Shown here in pieces: positions 1 through 7,635 of a stretch of DNA of 64,000 nt. The notes beneath the pieces are model-generated. The model worked only from the letters and a program-made list of their open reading frames with translations, was not told the origin of the DNA and made no database searches. How positions within the stretch are numbered: position 1 is the stretch's first letter; each line of letters begins with the position of its first letter. Made by a program: the position numbers and the translations under genes. The DNA comes from Methylobacter sp. GTDB taxonomy: Bacteria; Pseudomonadota; Gammaproteobacteria; Methylococcales; Methylomonadaceae. The stretch lies in contig JAURZV010000090.1 in the NCBI GenBank assembly GCA_030653175.1, positions 1 through 64,000 on the forward strand, in the 5' to 3' direction.

Positions 1-3
1 GTC

Positions 4-21
4 GCGCGAATAAATTCGCGC
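4..21. repeat. REP-like perfect palindrome
   Basis: The sequence GCGCGAATAAATTCGCGC is an 8-bp perfect inverted repeat around AA. It lies outside any gene, next to other repeat material and gene fragments, and looks like a REP-type palindrome. No second copy of this exact sequence was noticed in the window. Confidence 0.55.
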
Positions 22-56
22 CCACAATAGTTTAAATCCTTAACTTAATGGCAGTG

Positions 57-74
57 ACGCAGCGCGTGGGAACG
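57..74. repeat. Single arm of the 20-bp inverted-repeat element
   Basis: ACGCAGCGCGTGGGAACG matches 18 bases of the 20-bp arm that ends the elements at 59324-59423 and in the array at 61935-62455. The partner arm is not seen and may lie left of the window. On its left is an 19-bp stretch (39-57) that recurs with one mismatch at 21936-21954. On its right a GxxExxY gene fragment breaks off, so this arm marks a junction. Confidence 0.7.
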
Positions 75-81
75 GGAAAAC

Positions 82-184
82 AGGCTGATTCCAGGAAGCC
101 GCCACCTAACTCTTTGTAAACCTGATAGAAACTCTTGACAATAAGACGAGTGAGTTCTTTATATTTCAGTTTATCAGCGTGCAT
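82..184 (-). pseudogene. GxxExxY-family protein, N-terminal fragment
   Basis: Reading from ATG at 184, the first 32 or so residues (MHADKLKYKELTRLIVKSF, then a GGGFLES stretch) have the typical start of GxxExxY proteins, which are normally about 125 residues. After FLES the expected VYE continuation is missing and the reading frame runs into the repeat arm at 57-74. It is therefore a 5' fragment cut at a repeat. Function of the family is not well established. Assignment rests on recognising the N-terminal pattern; a search with the 34 residues would settle it. Confidence 0.6.
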
Positions 185-207
185 CTGTGCAATTTGTGGC
201 TGAATAG

Positions 208-445
208 TTACGCAACCACAGGAATCACTACACCGTCTGTTAAATCGCCGATAATAACGGCCAAGATAGCCGCGACTATCAGCACCGGGATAAACTGGGA
301 TAACAGCAAATACCAAGCAAGACGTGGCGGTTTTTCGGCTCAAGCCGGTTGAGTCCGAAGCCTGCGCCCAAAGTGCTTCCTCGACCGACAGGGTATGCCA
401 GTCGGTCTGAAGTTTCCGGTCTGCCGAAGATGCCGTTTCCGGCAT
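208..445 (-). pseudogene. P-type cation ATPase, decayed N-terminal fragment
   Basis: An ATG at 445 follows the stop codon of the AI-2E-type permease gene with no gap. Its first frame gives DWHTLSVEEAL and SDSTGLS, the signature of the cation-ATPase N-terminal domain of Ca2+/H+-type P-type ATPases. The frame then breaks. In another frame, 330 to 208 encodes a hydrophobic stretch with PPRLAWYLLLSQF and AVIIGDLTD, matching the first transmembrane hairpin of the same family, ending at TAA. About 20 residues between the two parts are missing and no phosphorylation domain follows. This is a remnant of an ATPase normally about 900 residues long. Confidence 0.65.
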
Positions 446-1507
446 CTATTCTTCATACTTTTGCAGCTTCAGCCATGCCTGCCACACAGAGAGCAGAACT
501 GCCAGAATCACCGGCCCCAAAAAAAGCCCGACAGCGCCGAAAGCCGAAAGTCCGCCAAGTACACCGAACAATACCACCAGAAACGGTATCCGACCCGCAC
601 CGCTGATAACCAGCGGCCGGATCACATTATCCACCGTACTCACCGCCAGAAAACCCCAGAGCAACAGTCCTATGCCTTGCCAAGGTTGCTCCGTCAGCAT
701 CAGCATGATACTTACGGGCAGCCACACCAGTGTCGCCCCCATCGGAACCAGCGCTAACAGCGCGGTCACCGCACCCAACAGCACCGGCGCTTGAACACCG
801 GCAACAGCATAGCCCAATCCGGCCAGCACGCCCTGCCCCAGCGCGGCCAACACCAGGCCGTAAACCACGGCTCGGGTAGTGTGTCCGGCAGCTTGCAGAT
901 AAACATGCTGATATTTCCCCAGAAACCGCACCAAGCCTTGATGCAGCTGCTTAACCGCCTCGTCGCCGTCGCGGAAACAAAAAAACACCGTAACTAAAAT
1001 AACGCCCAACTTCATAATGTAGCCGCCGATACCGCCGAGGAACTTGGCAAATTCGCCAGACCATTGTCGCGCCCAACCTGCAAGTTGCGCCATCACCGCC
1101 GCTTGGTCATCAGTCAACCGCTCCAGCCATTCCTGCGCCGCGTTGCCCAACCAGGGAATGCGCCTGATAAAACCCGGCAGACGGTAATTATCCTGATTAA
1201 AGCCGTTCATCAGGGGTTGATAAGCGATTTTCAACTCATCTTGCAACATGACAACCATCCAGTAGACTGTCAGAAAAATCACTGCGGCAATAATCGCCGT
1301 CATCACCGCCGCACTGAGCGTGGCATTGCCTTTGAATCGCTGTCTTAAGCAACGGTAAGGCGGCCATACTACATAGGCGATAATCAGCGCCCAGGTCAAG
1401 GTAAGCAAAAACTCGCGCAGCACCATAAAGCCCAACAGCAAAAGACAGGCAAGTAGAATGCCGGGAATAAGCTGTCGTATCGGTGTATTACCTGGATAAT
1501 CATTCAT
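446..1507 (-). CDS. AI-2E family transporter (YdiK/PerM-like permease)
   Basis: A 353-residue polytopic inner-membrane protein, the usual length of the AI-2E transporter family (PF01594). Hydrophobic segments lie near residues 12-32, 34-52, 62-90, then after a soluble loop (about 95-150) several more from 155 to the C-terminus. The late segment with LLLWGFLAVSTVDNVIRPLV and the following GRIPFLVVLFGVLGGL stretch is the conserved family core. Substrate is not predictable: members export autoinducer-2, act as Na+/H+ antiporters, or are uncharacterised. The stop codon abuts the start of a decayed P-type ATPase, so it once led a two-gene unit. The gene itself is intact. Confidence 0.85.
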   Translation of the reverse strand: MNDYPGNTPIRQLIPGILLACLLLLGFMVLREFLLTLTWALIIAYVVWPPYRCLRQRFKGNATLSAAVMTAIIAAVIFLTVYWMVVMLQDELKIAYQPLMNGFNQDNYRLPGFIRRIPWLGNAAQEWLERLTDDQAAVMAQLAGWARQWSGEFAKFLGGIGGYIMKLGVILVTVFFCFRDGDEAVKQLHQGLVRFLGKYQHVYLQAAGHTTRAVVYGLVLAALGQGVLAGLGYAVAGVQAPVLLGAVTALLALVPMGATLVWLPVSIMLMLTEQPWQGIGLLLWGFLAVSTVDNVIRPLVISGAGRIPFLVVLFGVLGGLSAFGAVGLFLGPVILAVLLSVWQAWLKLQKYEE

Positions 1508-1782
1508 GTCTGTAACTCAAAAAAGTAAAAGCAATGTGTCAACCCGATGTTCAATCAACATTGTATGCTATAGCCGTTTAATTATCAGCAATGTGCGAAA
1601 TGCGCTTTATCCGGCAAGTTGTAAGTATTCAGCTCTATCATTATGATCGTCTACTATATAATGAAATTGTCGCATAAACGACAAGCATCCGCCGGCAGGA
1701 TATACCAGCCTGTAACACGGGCCATAATTAGGAATATTGTGCATATTCAACTTAAGATTTTCGCCAACTATCGGATGACGCA

Positions 1783-2967
1783 ATGAATCTCGACTCTCGC
1801 ACGATGATGGTGATGATGTCCGCGTTGATTCTGCTGTTTTCCGGCCTGCTGACATTGGCGGGATTGCATGCCGGTAACACCCGCGGAGTGCAGCACTGGG
1901 CAATAGGCGGCCTATGCATCGGGCTGGGTCTGGGCTTTTCCTATTTCCAACAGGGATTACCCGGCAGCGCTTGGGTTCTGGTATTCGGCGCTACGTTGAC
2001 GGCAGCCGGGATAGGCTTGCAATTCAACGGTATCCAGGCTTTCAAGACAGGGCTCTGCAACAGGTACATTCCATGGTTGCCGGCCGGACTGGTGTTTATT
2101 CAAAGCATCTGGTTCGTCGTCCTCCATCCTGATGTTCATGCCCGCGTCGTCGCCAATTCGTTGGTGTTCGCCTTGTGCAATGCGGCCTGCGCCCGTGCCT
2201 TGTTCATCCGTATAGAGCAACCGTTACGTACCGCGTATTGGTTTACCTGTGCGTCATTCACGGTAGTTGCGACGGTGTTACTGATCAGAGCGATAATAGT
2301 TTTTCTCGCTCCGGCCAATACCTATGGCCTTTATTCGCAAACCCCCATCAATCCGGTGACTTTTTTTATTGGCAGCATGGCGCAAATGTGTCTGGCCTTC
2401 GGGTTCGTGCTGATGCTGAATTACCGACTTTCTGCGGATCTTCAAAAATTGGCGTTAAGTGATGCGCTGACCGGAGCGCTGAACCGACGAAGCCTGGAAC
2501 AGGAGGCTGCCCGCTTGTCTGCGCGATGTACCCGTACCGGAGATGCGCTGGCAATCATGATGATCGATGTCGACCATTTCAAGTCTATCAATGACCGCTA
2601 CGGTCATCCGGTGGGGGACGAGGTATTGAGGCGTCTGGCTGCGGTGGCGCAAAAAACCATTCGTAGCGACGACTACTTCGCCCGCTACGGGGGTGAAGAA
2701 TTCTGTATTCTGCTGCCGTCCACCACCGAAAAAGATGCCTGGATGTTGGCTGATCGCTTGCGTCAAAGCTATGCTGCGCTGGTGATGGAATTCGGCGGCG
2801 AAATCCTGCGCAGTACCATCAGCATCGGGGTGTCCGATTCAATACATGCGGGACTGGAGTTCACTTCGCTGGTAGCGACCGCCGACCAGGCAATGTACCG
2901 CGCCAAGCAGGAAGGCCGCAATCGGGTAGTAATGCATTCATTCTGCTTAAGTCAGGTTAATATCTAG
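1783..2967 (+). CDS. Membrane diguanylate cyclase (GGDEF protein)
   Basis: 394 residues. The N-terminal half has about six to seven hydrophobic segments (residues 5-215), a membrane sensor module of no recognised family. The C-terminal half (about 225-385) is a GGDEF domain with DALTGALNRRS, the metal-binding DVDHFKSIND and the active-site motif GGEEF near residue 303. This form of the motif is catalytically competent, so the protein should make c-di-GMP from two GTP. A classical inhibitory-site RxxD just before GGEEF is not obvious. The ATG lies after a weak ribosome-binding region. It stands alone, divergent from the permease gene on its left. Confidence 0.88.
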   Translation: MNLDSRTMMVMMSALILLFSGLLTLAGLHAGNTRGVQHWAIGGLCIGLGLGFSYFQQGLPGSAWVLVFGATLTAAGIGLQFNGIQAFKTGLCNRYIPWLPAGLVFIQSIWFVVLHPDVHARVVANSLVFALCNAACARALFIRIEQPLRTAYWFTCASFTVVATVLLIRAIIVFLAPANTYGLYSQTPINPVTFFIGSMAQMCLAFGFVLMLNYRLSADLQKLALSDALTGALNRRSLEQEAARLSARCTRTGDALAIMMIDVDHFKSINDRYGHPVGDEVLRRLAAVAQKTIRSDDYFARYGGEEFCILLPSTTEKDAWMLADRLRQSYAALVMEFGGEILRSTISIGVSDSIHAGLEFTSLVATADQAMYRAKQEGRNRVVMHSFCLSQVNI

Positions 2968-3045
2968 CTTTTAAATGGGCAGGCTTTCTACCCCTGGTTT
3001 ACCTTAAAGCCCTGCGCGCTCTCAAGCTTAGCGGGTATTGTGCAG

Positions 3046-3948
3046 CTAATAGTCGCAACTAACGGCATGAGCATTTTTTAACAAAACCGGGTTCCAATGC
3101 TCAACCGCCCAGCTAAGTAACTCAGTTACCGGGGCTTGTCGCAGCTCAATCGGCGGATTCTGCTTTAATAAGACCAGCAACTCGAAGATAACCCGGTCAG
3201 GCGACGTTAAGTCAACCGCCATTGCCTGCGTCTGCTTGCTGAGTTTATAACCTTGCTCGTCAACAATAACAGGAACGTGCATATAGCGTGGAGTAAGAAG
3301 CCCCAGCAGCTGTTGCAGGTAAATCTGTTTAGGCGTTGCATCCAGCAAATCAAAGCCGCGGACAATATGATTAACGTGTTGCAGGTCATCATCAATCACC
3401 ACGGCAAATTGATAGGCAATAATCCGGTCTTTGCGCTTCACGATAAAATCGCCATCTTGTTTGGCGAGATTATGGGAAATCAGGCCTTGCAGTTCATCCT
3501 GAAAGGTAATGATGCGGTTATCGGTTTTAATGCGCAGTGCATGAGGGCCGTCAGGAAGAATTTTCCGGTCTCGGCAAATGCCGGGGTAAATATCGGGATG
3601 CGACAGCCCTCTATCGCCGGCCGTCAGCGTTTTTCTGCTGCATGTGCAAGGATAGATCAGCTTGGTTCTTCGTAGGTCGTTGATAATATCGTTATAAACG
3701 TCGATATGTCGGCTTTGATAATAAACCTCACCGTCCCAATGCAGGCCGAAAGCCTCCAGGGTTTTTAATATTGTATCGGCGGAGCCTTTTACGTTTCTGG
3801 GGGTGTCGAGGTCATCAATGCGTAGCAGCCACAGACCTTGTTGTGAGTGGGCTTGAAGAAAGCCGGCAAGAGCCGTGTAAAGGGAACCGAGGTGTAAAGG
3901 GCCGGTGGGCGAGGGTGCAAACCGGCCAATGGTGGGTTGTTTATCCAG
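3046..3948 (-). CDS. gluQ: Glutamyl-Q tRNA(Asp) synthetase, CTG start
   Basis: GluQRS attaches glutamate to the queuosine of tRNA(Asp). It resembles the catalytic core of glutamyl-tRNA synthetase without the anticodon-binding part. The reading frame is open from the in-frame stop near 3967 to 3046. It begins with GRFAPSPTGPLHLGSL (ATP-binding HIGH-type region), then carries a Cys pair YPCTCSR with further Tyr and Cys (YPGICR), which fits the zinc site, and a KMSKS-like GYKLSKQ. The first ATG, GTG or TTG is a GTG at 3441, deep inside the domain, so the real start must be upstream. CTG at 3946-3948 gives the standard length (300 residues) and lies 2 bases after the dksA stop, suggesting translational coupling. 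dksA-gluQ is a common gammaproteobacterial pair. Confidence 0.88.
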   Translation of the reverse strand: MDKQPTIGRFAPSPTGPLHLGSLYTALAGFLQAHSQQGLWLLRIDDLDTPRNVKGSADTILKTLEAFGLHWDGEVYYQSRHIDVYNDIINDLRRTKLIYPCTCSRKTLTAGDRGLSHPDIYPGICRDRKILPDGPHALRIKTDNRIITFQDELQGLISHNLAKQDGDFIVKRKDRIIAYQFAVVIDDDLQHVNHIVRGFDLLDATPKQIYLQQLLGLLTPRYMHVPVIVDEQGYKLSKQTQAMAVDLTSPDRVIFELLVLLKQNPPIELRQAPVTELLSWAVEHWNPVLLKNAHAVSCDY

Positions 3949-3950
3949 AT

Positions 3951-4385
3951 TTAACCCATTTGTTTTTCACGAATTTCATCAAGTGTTTTGCAGTCGATAC
4001 ACAGGCTGGCAGTGGGTCTGGCTTCCAAACGGCGTATGCCGATTTCAATGCCGCAAGACTCACAATAGCCATAATCCCCTGATTCAATTTCTTTAAGGGA
4101 TTCATCAATTTTCTTGATCAGCCGTCGTTCACGATCACGGGTTCTTAATTCCAGACTGAATTCCGACTCCTGAGACGCACGATCATTAGGATCAGGAAAA
4201 TTAGAGGCGTCATCCTGCATGTGATGCACGGTGCGATCTACTTCGTGCATTAATTCGCCTTTCCAGTTTTTAAGAATAGTCTCAAAATGTTTCAATTGAG
4301 CACTATTCATATATTCTTCGCCTTCTTTTTCTTGATAAGGCTTAAAACTGAAAGGTGATACGCCAGTTTTAGAACTATCGGTCAT
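3951..4385 (-). CDS. dksA: RNA polymerase-binding transcription factor DksA
   Basis: 144 residues, close to the 151 of E. coli DksA. The N-terminal two thirds form a helical coiled coil with the acidic tip region ([18 protein letters not shown]). The C-terminal zinc finger has the paired cysteines YCESCG and LCIDC. DksA binds the RNA polymerase secondary channel and, with ppGpp, reshapes transcription during the stringent response. It is transcribed leftward and its stop codon lies 2 bases before the proposed CTG start of gluQ. The region 4386-4479 to its right is the divergent promoter region shared with the aminotransferase gene. Confidence 0.95.
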   Translation of the reverse strand: MTDSSKTGVSPFSFKPYQEKEGEEYMNSAQLKHFETILKNWKGELMHEVDRTVHHMQDDASNFPDPNDRASQESEFSLELRTRDRERRLIKKIDESLKEIESGDYGYCESCGIEIGIRRLEARPTASLCIDCKTLDEIREKQMG

Positions 4386-4497
4386 CCATTAACTCCTAAG
4401 ACAAGATTAAATAAAACCGCGCATTTTTAGCAGAATAGCAACCGGATAGCAAGGTTTATTGGTATGATTCCAGTCTTTTGTGATTAGTGTCAATATT

Positions 4498-5664
4498 ATG
4501 AGCGTACGACTGGCAAAGCGGACTCAGGGAATTTCACCCTTTTATGTGATGGAGCTACTGCGCCGCGCAAAACAATTGGAGGCGCAGGGCAAGGATGTCA
4601 TTCACATGGAAATCGGCGAACCTGATTTTGCTACCCCGCAGACTATTGTTGAAGCAGGCGTTAAACAACTTAAAACCGGCGACGTGAAATATACCCCGGC
4701 TGCGGGATTACCGGAGCTTCGTGAGAAAATTTCCGAGTTTTATCAAAAGCGTTATTCGGTGACGGTGGACAAAAAGCGTATTTTTGTAACGCCGGGAGCC
4801 TCCGGCGCATTTTTATTAGCGCTTGGAGTCAGCCTTAATCCGGCAGAAGAACTGCTTATGGCGGACCCCTGTTACCCCTGTAACAGCAATTTTGTTAAGT
4901 TGTTTGACGGCAAAGCCCGAACCATTCCGGTCGATGCAGCTAGCCGTTATCAGCTGACCGCAGCGCGCATCAAACAGCATTGGACTAAAGCCACTAAAGG
5001 CGTGTTGATTGCATCGCCGTCAAATCCTACCGGCACTGTCATCGCCTCGGATCAATTAAAACAAGCCATTCACACCGCTAATGAGTTAGGCGGCTGCTTT
5101 TATTCCGATGAGATTTATCACGGGCTGGTTTATGGTGAAAACGCTACAACCGCACTGGCTTTTAGCGACAATGTGTTTGTTATCAACAGTTTTTCCAAGT
5201 ATTTCGGTATGACCGGCTGGCGCGTCGGCTGGTTGATAGTACCTGAGGAATTTGTCGATGCCACCGAGAAGCTGGCGCAGAATATATTTATCGCCACGGC
5301 AACCCATTCGCAATATGCCGCATTAGCCGCATTTGATGAAACCACCTTGGTTGAGCTTGAGCAAAGGCGTACCGAATTTGAAGCCAGACGTGACTTCCTT
5401 TATGAGGCATTGCTGCGCCTGGGCTTTGAAATCCCCATCAAACCGGATGGTGCATTCTATATTTATGCCAACTGTTCCAAATTTACCGATGACAGCTATC
5501 AATTCGCTCTGGACTTGTTGGAGGCTGAAGGGGTTGCAACAACACCGGGAAAGGATTTTGGGACAAATGAGGCTAATCACTATATCCGCTTTGCTTATAC
5601 GACATCCATAGCTAGAATGGCCATTGCCATGCAACGTTTGAAAAAATTTATTAACAAAGGATAA
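4498..5664 (+). CDS. PLP-dependent class I/II aminotransferase
   Basis: About 388 residues from ATG at 4498. A GTG at 4480 in the same frame would add six residues, with no better ribosome-binding site. The fold type I aminotransferase signatures are clear: EIGEPDFATP near the N-terminus, the SPSNPTGTV loop, the aspartate-bearing YSDEIYHGL, and the PLP lysine in SFSKYFGMTGWR at Lys234. A C-terminal arginine in HYIRFAYTTS should bind the substrate carboxylate. The substrate could be aspartate, alanine or an aromatic amino acid; the sequence does not decide. A rhodanese gene follows 2 bases after the stop, implying one transcript. Confidence 0.88.
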   Translation: MSVRLAKRTQGISPFYVMELLRRAKQLEAQGKDVIHMEIGEPDFATPQTIVEAGVKQLKTGDVKYTPAAGLPELREKISEFYQKRYSVTVDKKRIFVTPGASGAFLLALGVSLNPAEELLMADPCYPCNSNFVKLFDGKARTIPVDAASRYQLTAARIKQHWTKATKGVLIASPSNPTGTVIASDQLKQAIHTANELGGCFYSDEIYHGLVYGENATTALAFSDNVFVINSFSKYFGMTGWRVGWLIVPEEFVDATEKLAQNIFIATATHSQYAALAAFDETTLVELEQRRTEFEARRDFLYEALLRLGFEIPIKPDGAFYIYANCSKFTDDSYQFALDLLEAEGVATTPGKDFGTNEANHYIRFAYTTSIARMAIAMQRLKKFINKG

Positions 5665-5666
5665 CC

Positions 5667-5990
5667 ATGTCCATAAGACCAGTATCAGCGACAGAATTAA
5701 AAGCCAGAATTCAAAATGAACCGCATCTATTTTTGCTGGATGTCAGGGAACCCAATGAGTTTCAATACGCCAGCATAGAAAACAGCGTTTTAATTCCGCT
5801 TAATCAAATTCCACAAAGACTGGGTGAGCTGAATCCGCAACAAGAAATGGTAGTAATTTGCCATCATGGCGTGCGTAGCCGGCAAGCCTGCATGTATCTT
5901 GTTAATTCAGGATTCAAGAATGTTTCAAATTTAACAGGCGGAATAGATGCCTGGTCTTGCGATTGCGATAGTTCGGTGCAGCGGTATTAA
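5667..5990 (+). CDS. Single-domain rhodanese-like sulfurtransferase
   Basis: 107 residues, one rhodanese domain of the GlpE/PspE size. The active loop is CHHGVRSRQ with catalytic Cys65, which would carry the persulfide. The family's DVREPNEF and the GGIDAW motif near the C-terminus are present. No signal peptide, so cytoplasmic. It starts 2 bases after the aminotransferase stop, so the pair is probably cotranscribed and ends at the hairpin at 5998-6030. The partner or sulfur acceptor is not indicated. Confidence 0.9.
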   Translation: MSIRPVSATELKARIQNEPHLFLLDVREPNEFQYASIENSVLIPLNQIPQRLGELNPQQEMVVICHHGVRSRQACMYLVNSGFKNVSNLTGGIDAWSCDCDSSVQRY

Positions 5991-5997
5991 GAATCGC

Positions 5998-6030
5998 ATC
6001 GCATCAGGCGGCAAAACCGCCTGATGCGAT
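5998..6030. terminator. Strong hairpin, probable terminator
   Basis: ATCGCATCAGGCGG and CCGCCTGATGCGAT form a perfect 14-bp stem with loop CAAAA, 8 bases after the rhodanese stop. There is no long T-run directly after it on the plus strand, so it may act with Rho or as a transcript-stabilising end. It also lies downstream of the small minus-strand gene at 6042-6173 and could serve both directions. Confidence 0.65.
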
Positions 6031-6041
6031 TAGAGGCTTAT

Positions 6042-6173
6042 TTAAAAACCGTCTTGTTTAAACTTATCCAGCTGTTTCTTAAAACCTTTCCTGTCAAACA
6101 GATAGTATAAAAACACCAGTAAAAACGGCCAGAGCATATAGCCCAGCAGTTTAAATACAGTTCCAATCTCCAT
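6042..6173 (-). CDS. Small single-span membrane protein, 43 residues
   Basis: ATG at 6173 is preceded by AAGGGGG with six or so bases spacing, a good ribosome-binding site. The product starts MEIGTVFKLLGYM, has one hydrophobic segment at about residues 6-25 (LWPFLLVFLYYLF core), then a basic tail with RKGFKKQLDKFK. The positive tail predicts a cytoplasmic C-terminus. It ends at TAA 6042, just before the hairpin at 5998-6030. I do not recognise the family. The ribosome-binding site, membrane segment and charged tail together make it more credible than a chance frame. Confidence 0.6.
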   Translation of the reverse strand: MEIGTVFKLLGYMLWPFLLVFLYYLFDRKGFKKQLDKFKQDGF

Positions 6174-6299
6174 GGCTACCCCCTTGTTCTGTTCTATACA
6201 TTTGATTCTTTATAACTTTATCGCATCGATTGATTTATGCTACTGATCAAGATTATCAGAAAAGCCAGCCTTGCCGCTTAAATTTTTCCGTTCCGATAT

Positions 6300-7466
6300 T
6301 TAACTTCCGCCATCCGGCCAAGCCGACAGCATCTCCAATGCCAGCTGCGCCATATTTTTTGAACCGCCGCCCTGCCCTAACTGCTGTTTAGCTAAGCTCA
6401 GGTTTTGGCGCATTTCATCGGCATAGGCTTTATCGGTCAAAATCCGAGTAACTTCTGCCGCCAGGTTTTCGGCTGTCGCATCATGCTGAATCAGTTCTTT
6501 TATGATGCTTTTGCCTGACACAATATTCGGCAAGCCTATAAAAGGCGTATTGACCAGCCATTTGCCCAACCAATAGGTTAACGGTGAAAGCTTGTAGGCG
6601 ATGACCATGGGTACGGTTAACAAGGCGATTTCCAGCGTTGCGGTGCCTGATGTGGTCATCACCGCGTCACAACATTGAATGACATCGTAAGGCTGATTTT
6701 TTATTACCGTTATGGCTAGCGGCGACTGGCGGATGTAGTCTTCAAGCAATGCATCGCTGATTGAATCGGCTTGCGGCAAAATAAACTGACAATCCGGCAA
6801 ACCGGCCTGCACTGTTTCGGCGGCGGCCAGCATGACCGGCAACATGCGCTTGATTTCGTTGGCGCGACTGCCGGGCAATAAGCCGACAATCGGTTTGTCT
6901 TTATCCAGCCCGAAACGGGCTAAATCTTCATCTTTGCTGTACCGGGCATGGACTTTGTCTACCGAAGGATGCCCCACATAGCGCACCGGCACTTTTTCGG
7001 CATCGTAATAAGCGGTCTCAAACGGGAAGATCACCGCCATCATGTCGATGACTTGGCCGTAAGCTTTTACCCGGCCCGGCCGCCATGCCCATACTTGAGG
7101 ACTGACGTAAAACAAAACTTTAATGCCCTGCCGCTTGGCGTAACGCGCCAGCTTAAAGTTGAACTCCTTGTAGTCTACGCAAACCAGCAAGTCGGGGCGC
7201 TCGGTTGCTACCAACTCTTGCATCAGTTTTAGCGCACGGCGGATTTCGGCATAATGTTTGATGACTTCAACCACGCCGATGACGGCGATGTTGGCCGAAT
7301 CATAACGAATGTCGATACCCGCCTGGGCCATTTTTGCGCCGCCCATGCCGATGCCTTTAATGTCCGGCTGCTGTTTTTTCAGCTCAACAAACATATTGGC
7401 GGCATGTTGGTCGCCGGATGATTCCCCGGCGCTGAATAGGATGGTTAATGATTTATGTTGAGGCAT
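6300..7466 (-). CDS. lpxB: Lipid-A-disaccharide synthase
   Basis: 388 residues, the usual length of LpxB. It is the peripheral-membrane glycosyltransferase (GT19) that joins UDP-2,3-diacyl-glucosamine and lipid X to make the beta-1,6 disaccharide of lipid A. Visible signatures are the N-terminal SAGESSGDQHAANM, VCVDYKEFNFKLARYAK, SPQVWAWRPGRV, LPGSRANEI and the SGTATLE segment. Two genes upstream on the same strand encode GnnA- and GnnB-like enzymes, so this LpxB probably works on amino-substituted (GlcN3N-containing) precursors. A palindromic repeat lies between lpxB and gnnB. Confidence 0.95.
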   Translation of the reverse strand: MPQHKSLTILFSAGESSGDQHAANMFVELKKQQPDIKGIGMGGAKMAQAGIDIRYDSANIAVIGVVEVIKHYAEIRRALKLMQELVATERPDLLVCVDYKEFNFKLARYAKRQGIKVLFYVSPQVWAWRPGRVKAYGQVIDMMAVIFPFETAYYDAEKVPVRYVGHPSVDKVHARYSKDEDLARFGLDKDKPIVGLLPGSRANEIKRMLPVMLAAAETVQAGLPDCQFILPQADSISDALLEDYIRQSPLAITVIKNQPYDVIQCCDAVMTTSGTATLEIALLTVPMVIAYKLSPLTYWLGKWLVNTPFIGLPNIVSGKSIIKELIQHDATAENLAAEVTRILTDKAYADEMRQNLSLAKQQLGQGGGSKNMAQLALEMLSAWPDGGS

Positions 7467-7558
7467 GGGGAAAAGAAAGTCTCGTTCTCAAGCTTATTAA
7501 CTTGGGCTATGTCATCTAAATATTGAACATAACTCATGCTGGATTACGCGTATGCAAA

Positions 7559-7624
7559 GGAGTGCAAGCTTCGCCTAAAGCGCCTACTTTTGGTGCTTGT
7601 GCTTGCAGGCGAAGCCTGCACTCC
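7559..7624. repeat. Nested palindromic repeat between gnnB and lpxB
   Basis: The arms GGAGTGCAAGCTTCGCC (7559-7575) and GGCGAAGCCTGCACTCC (7608-7624) pair at 16 of 17 positions. Inside them AAGCGCC and GGTGCTT form a second small stem. The arrangement resembles a REP doublet (BIME) and would sit in the mRNA between the two genes. Confidence 0.7.
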
Positions 7625-7635
7625 AGCAGTCTTAT

